The notes under the pieces were generated by a model, which was not told where the DNA came from, made no database searches, and saw only the letters and a program-made list of their open reading frames with translations. From assembly GCA_036365515.1 (NCBI GenBank), contig CM070873.1, forward strand, positions 41,113,807 to 41,177,806: a stretch of 64,000 nt of DNA, in the 5' to 3' direction. This DNA comes from Torymus aiolomorphi. Lineage: Eukaryota; Arthropoda; Insecta; Hymenoptera; Torymidae. The position numbers and the translations under genes are program-made. Shown piece after piece: positions 60,799 to 64,000 of the stretch (positions are counted from its first letter, which is position 1; each line of letters begins with the position of its first letter).

Positions 60799-61071
60799 AA
60801 GCGAAAGAAAGTTTAAATTAAAGCTTTTTTGCCTTCTTTTATAAACTTTTTAGTCCATTTACATAAACCGAAATATTCAGCAAGCTATAACTAAAGAAAC
60901 CCCATTTTTATCAAAAAAAATTCGTTTTAGATATCAAATAGCTTGTACCTCGGAACAAAAGTCCCATTCACAAAAACCCCGAGACACGTGTCTCATTATT
61001 TGTCATAAAGAAGTGCTAATTCCTACTGTATCAGCCAAATCCAGGACCCGCATTCCTCGTACTCCCCTTGT

Positions 61072-62396
61072 AAGTATATATACACTATACACTTTCCCTA
61101 GAAAAACGATACGCGGCCATAACGCAAGCCCAGAATACAGCTACCGGGCATGAGGTATAGCTCTTCTTCGGGATTTCGACAGAGTTTTATATATTACAAG
61201 CTTCGACGTTTTATAATGCGGAGACGCCGAAAATATCGATTTCCTGAGGCGCCCGGAACGAGGAAATTGTGAAGTTTACTCCGCGAAATAAAATCATCTC
61301 TGTTTGGTAAATATATATAGAGATAGACGTTTCCGTAGGTCCAACATAGTTGCGCATATAATTCAATTTGTCATCGTTAAACATTGTTACACGATAATTG
61401 CACTCTCTCTCTCTTGTTCAGGGTCGCCGCGAGATTTATTATCGGCGGTCCATGGACGTGGGCACCGCCGGACCATTAAATTGCCTCCCATTTATATCTA
61501 AACCGTAGTACGAACGTTAATCGATTTCCATTCTGGGGGTAACCAGGTAGGTCACAATTTACGACGGTTCTTCGCGATAGTATATATATGAGTTGATTGC
61601 ACGTAATGTGTGAGTCGGAACTGAAAAGAAAGGGAAGCGATAAGGCACAGCCCAAGCGTTGGATTTTACTTTGGTGTAGTGCGATAGCGAATCGAGCGGT
61701 GCGATTACAGCGCGAAGTTATGTGGTTGAAGTTTCAGGGATAAGATTAAGTTACTGAAAGCATTGTACCATGGGTTGAAGATTGAAGCGATGGTTTTGTT
61801 TCCCGGAAAGAGTTTGCAGAGTATTTAGTCTGTGTTAATAAGACGGAACAAAGTAAAACTTATTGTGGGGTTTCACAATCATTGCATCTATGTTATTTGA
61901 ACGCTATTTTTCTTAATTTATTATGGGTATAAAAAATTAGAGAGAACATTTTTCTTATAAAAAGTAACAACGTTAAAATAAATTAAAAATGTGGTAAAAA
62001 TTAATCAAATTTATTACCCAAAAACATGTTTTTTTTAAAGGATATCCTTTTAAAACTGCTAATAAACAAAAACACTTAGCAGATAAGTGCTATGTTAAAA
62101 GAAATTATTACTGCTCGTGATTAAAATTTCAAGTCATTGAAGAAATTATTTTTTAATTAAAAACGTATTAGTTACATCGCAAATTAAGAAATTAAAGTTT
62201 TTTCATAAATATATATTCATTTTACATCTTCTATGTGTATATATACTAAGTATATATTTTGTACAACATTTTGAAGTGTCTTTCATCCACGAATAGTTAT
62301 TGTTGCTGTTAAAAACAAACAACAAATGAATAACAATAATAATCCATTGCTCTCACTTATATACCTATACCATGCCATCACTCGAAACTCCCCAAC
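61072..62396. other. Intergenic stretch, nothing supported
   Basis: 61120-61800 is moderately GC-rich with one CT run near 61402; 61860-62390 is AT-rich. No exon, RNA or repeat family recognised. Confidence 0.45.
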
Positions 62397-62894
62397 TACG
62401 CATATGGAAAAAACCAGTGTAGGAAATCGTAATATATGAAACTGTAGCAAACTGTAAAACTGTAGCAAACCGTAAGAAACAGTAAGAAACCGTACAAAAG
62501 TGTTTGTTTTGGGACAGTTTGCATGGTTAATTTCTACGATTTTCTACGATTTTGTACGGCTTCGTACGATTTTGTACAGTTTTCTACTTTTATTATTTCG
62601 ACAGGAAAAATTTATTATGTACGCGAATAATTTACGAATTGTAATAAAATGTATGAAAGTATATAACGTAGACAATCGTAAGATTCATTAAAACCTACGG
62701 AAACGTACGTTTTGGTAACATTTTTTTTTACGTTTTCATACATTTATGTTTTGACAATCAAATTTGAGAAAATTTATATGTAGAAAACTATACAAAAATG
62801 TACAAAACCGTATAAATTTTGTCCGAAAACCAACAGTTACCTACGATTTCCTACCGCTTCCTACAATTTCCTACGTTTATTATTTCCATACGGG
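62397..62894. mobile_element. Word-filled foldback element, TTTCCTACGATTT type, about 498 bp
   Basis: The right end in complement reads CCCGTATGGAAATAATAAAC then GTAGGAAAT; the left end reads ACGCATATGGAAAAAACC then GTAGGAAAT. The interior repeats CTACGATTTT, CCGTACAAAA, GTAGAAAACT and related words in both orientations. No coding capacity. Confidence 0.7.
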
Positions 62895-63060
62895 TATAAA
62901 GGTACGAACATACTATCGACCAGCCGTACCGTGAGTGTCCCCATATGTAAGTACGCATCATCACGCACAAAACCTAATGCTCCATGAGTCCATTCACGCT
63001 CGGTTGCGCTCTCTGTCTGCGCATGACGTAAGAACCCCCCTACTCGCGCGAGCGTGCGAG

Positions 63061-63070
63061 TCAGTTCAGT
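63061..63070 (+). promoter_or_regulatory. Candidate Vps13 initiator (tandem TCAGT)
   Basis: Two adjacent TCAGT initiator-like pentamers in a CpG-rich stretch, about 215 bp before the Vps13 start codon. No good TATA box or downstream element was found at the expected spacing, so this is suggestive only. Confidence 0.3.
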
Positions 63071-63283
63071 CGGTCGCAGGCGCGCGAGTGAAACGTATGT
63101 GTGGGGTTTTATTGTTACACTGGCTGTGTACCCCGTGTGTACGTGTTATACTTACCACTGAGACGAAGGCGAAGTGAGGTTATGGAGCCATGTAAACACT
63201 AGTGGGCTGAGGGTCTCAATAGAGAAGGTGCTTTTAGTTTTGGTTTTCGATTCCTCGGTGCGGAGAGTACATAAGGCGGCAAG

Positions 63284-63383
63284 ATGGTGTTCGAGTCCAT
63301 CGTCACCGAGCTGCTGAACAAGGTGCTGGGCGAGTACATCGAGAACCTCGATTACAAGCAGCTCAAGCTCAGCCTCTGGGGCG
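63284..63383 (+). CDS. Vps13: Vps13 (bridge-like lipid transfer protein), first coding exon
   Basis: VPS13 proteins form long hydrophobic channels that move lipids between organelles at contact sites. ATG at 63284 (AAGATGG context) encodes MVFESIVTELLNKVLGEYIE then NLDYKQLKLSLWGG, which matches the conserved chorein N-terminal start of the VPS13A/C type (start helix, LG-Y-N-LQL pattern, WGG). The exon ends in phase 1 at 63383, followed by GTAATT. The next exon is outside the window. The frame reading on after 63383 is intronic. Confidence 0.88.
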
Positions 63384-64000
63384 GTAATTTTCTTTGTCAT
63401 CATCTGTATCTGTGTACGCTGCGTTGCCTACTATACGCGAGTATCGTCGTCGCTCCTTTGAGGTTATGTTTACGTACACCCTCACCACCCAGCTGTCAGC
63501 GTTATGTAAAGTATAAGTAGAGCTTTCGTCGCACGACAAAGCTTTGCATTCACGTGTGTGATTTATGTCTCGGCATATACCTACGCGGGGGGGTAATCGA
63601 TCGGATCTCGCGATATTTCCACTGTTTATACAAGTGTCTCTCTGCAGTGTGTGTACATATATGCACACGCGAGAGATAACTTTACGGAACTCGATGCCAG
63701 AGTTGACGAATTTTTCGATCCCCACGGTAAACAAGGTTGTTTGTACTATAAGTAGATTATAGAGGTACACGTATAAAACGTGAGATGTATATGGAGCATT
63801 AAATGTTGAGTATAGATCGAAATGTTTGTATTTTTGTTTTTGTTTGTATTCGTGGGATACTTATTTCGAGTCATTGTTTAAAGACAAAGTTGAATGCGGA
63901 TTAGTGAAAAACATTAACAATTGTTTATTGTAAAAACCAATTATGAACGTGCGGAGAAGTATAATAATAATAATAACAATAACAACAATAATAATAATAA
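63384..64000 (+). other. First Vps13 intron (partial)
   Basis: Non-coding to the right edge, with a G run near 63588, a GTGTGT/CACACG region near 63640-63670 and an (AAT/AAC)n tract from about 63961 to the end. Confidence 0.6.

Larger units (their letters stand above)
58499..61071. mobile_element. Composite nested element with about 260-bp outer inverted arms
   Basis: ACAAGGGGAGCACC at 58499 and CTCCCCTTGT at 61062-61071 are the ends of arms that stay alignable as inverted copies for about 260 bp (ATTTGGCTGA, TTCTTTATGACAAATAATGAG, CTCGAGGTTTTTG, AGCTTTAATTTAAACTTTC and complements). The interior holds at least three other inverted-repeat units (58823-59025, about 59027-59538 with its own insert, and 60081-60798). 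No transposase-like frame was seen. Confidence 0.8.

Overview
The window reads as insect nuclear DNA, probably from a hymenopteran such as a parasitoid wasp. This is inferred from short GT-AG introns, AT-rich non-coding DNA with CpG-rich patches, long simple dinucleotide tracts, many small inverted-repeat elements, and insect-type nicotinic receptor, PCM1 and VPS13 proteins. No bacterial features, rRNA, tRNA or CRISPR array were found.

Layout. 1-174 is the end of an unidentified plus-strand reading frame. 2898-5110 holds the last four coding exons of an alpha6/alpha7-type nicotinic acetylcholine receptor subunit; its earlier exons are not in the 2.7 kb upstream. 5111-26198 is non-coding: probable receptor 3' UTR, then intergenic DNA, with large (CT)n, (GA)n, (AT)n and (CA)n tracts and, from about 20 kb, a series of foldback elements. 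26199-26663 is a decayed piece resembling the spindle-checkpoint coiled coil Mad1. 28385-30312 is a satellite of about 92 bp monomers with signs of a six-monomer higher-order period. 30313-31703 holds two foldback elements.

32741-39936 carries two minus-strand SMYD4-like (TPR, MYND, SET) paralogs in tandem. The proximal copy (37486-39936) looks intact. The other (32741-35651) has a frameshift, an in-frame stop and a damaged SET motif, so it is probably a pseudogene. 42127-51419 is a complete 17-coding-exon PCM1 gene (centriolar satellite scaffold, about 1175 residues). It converges tail to tail with a minus-strand gene of unknown function (52983-55255). 57968-61071 contains an LTR-like block and a nested stack of inverted-repeat elements. 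63284-63383 is the first coding exon of Vps13, which runs off the right edge.

The genes are functionally unrelated neighbours (ion channel, methyltransferase-like, centrosome, lipid transfer). The most unusual signal is a recurring architecture of non-coding elements: inverted termini enclosing an interior built almost wholly from one short word in both orientations. The word differs between elements, even between two copies of nearly equal length that share termini (35696-36410 and 60081-60798).
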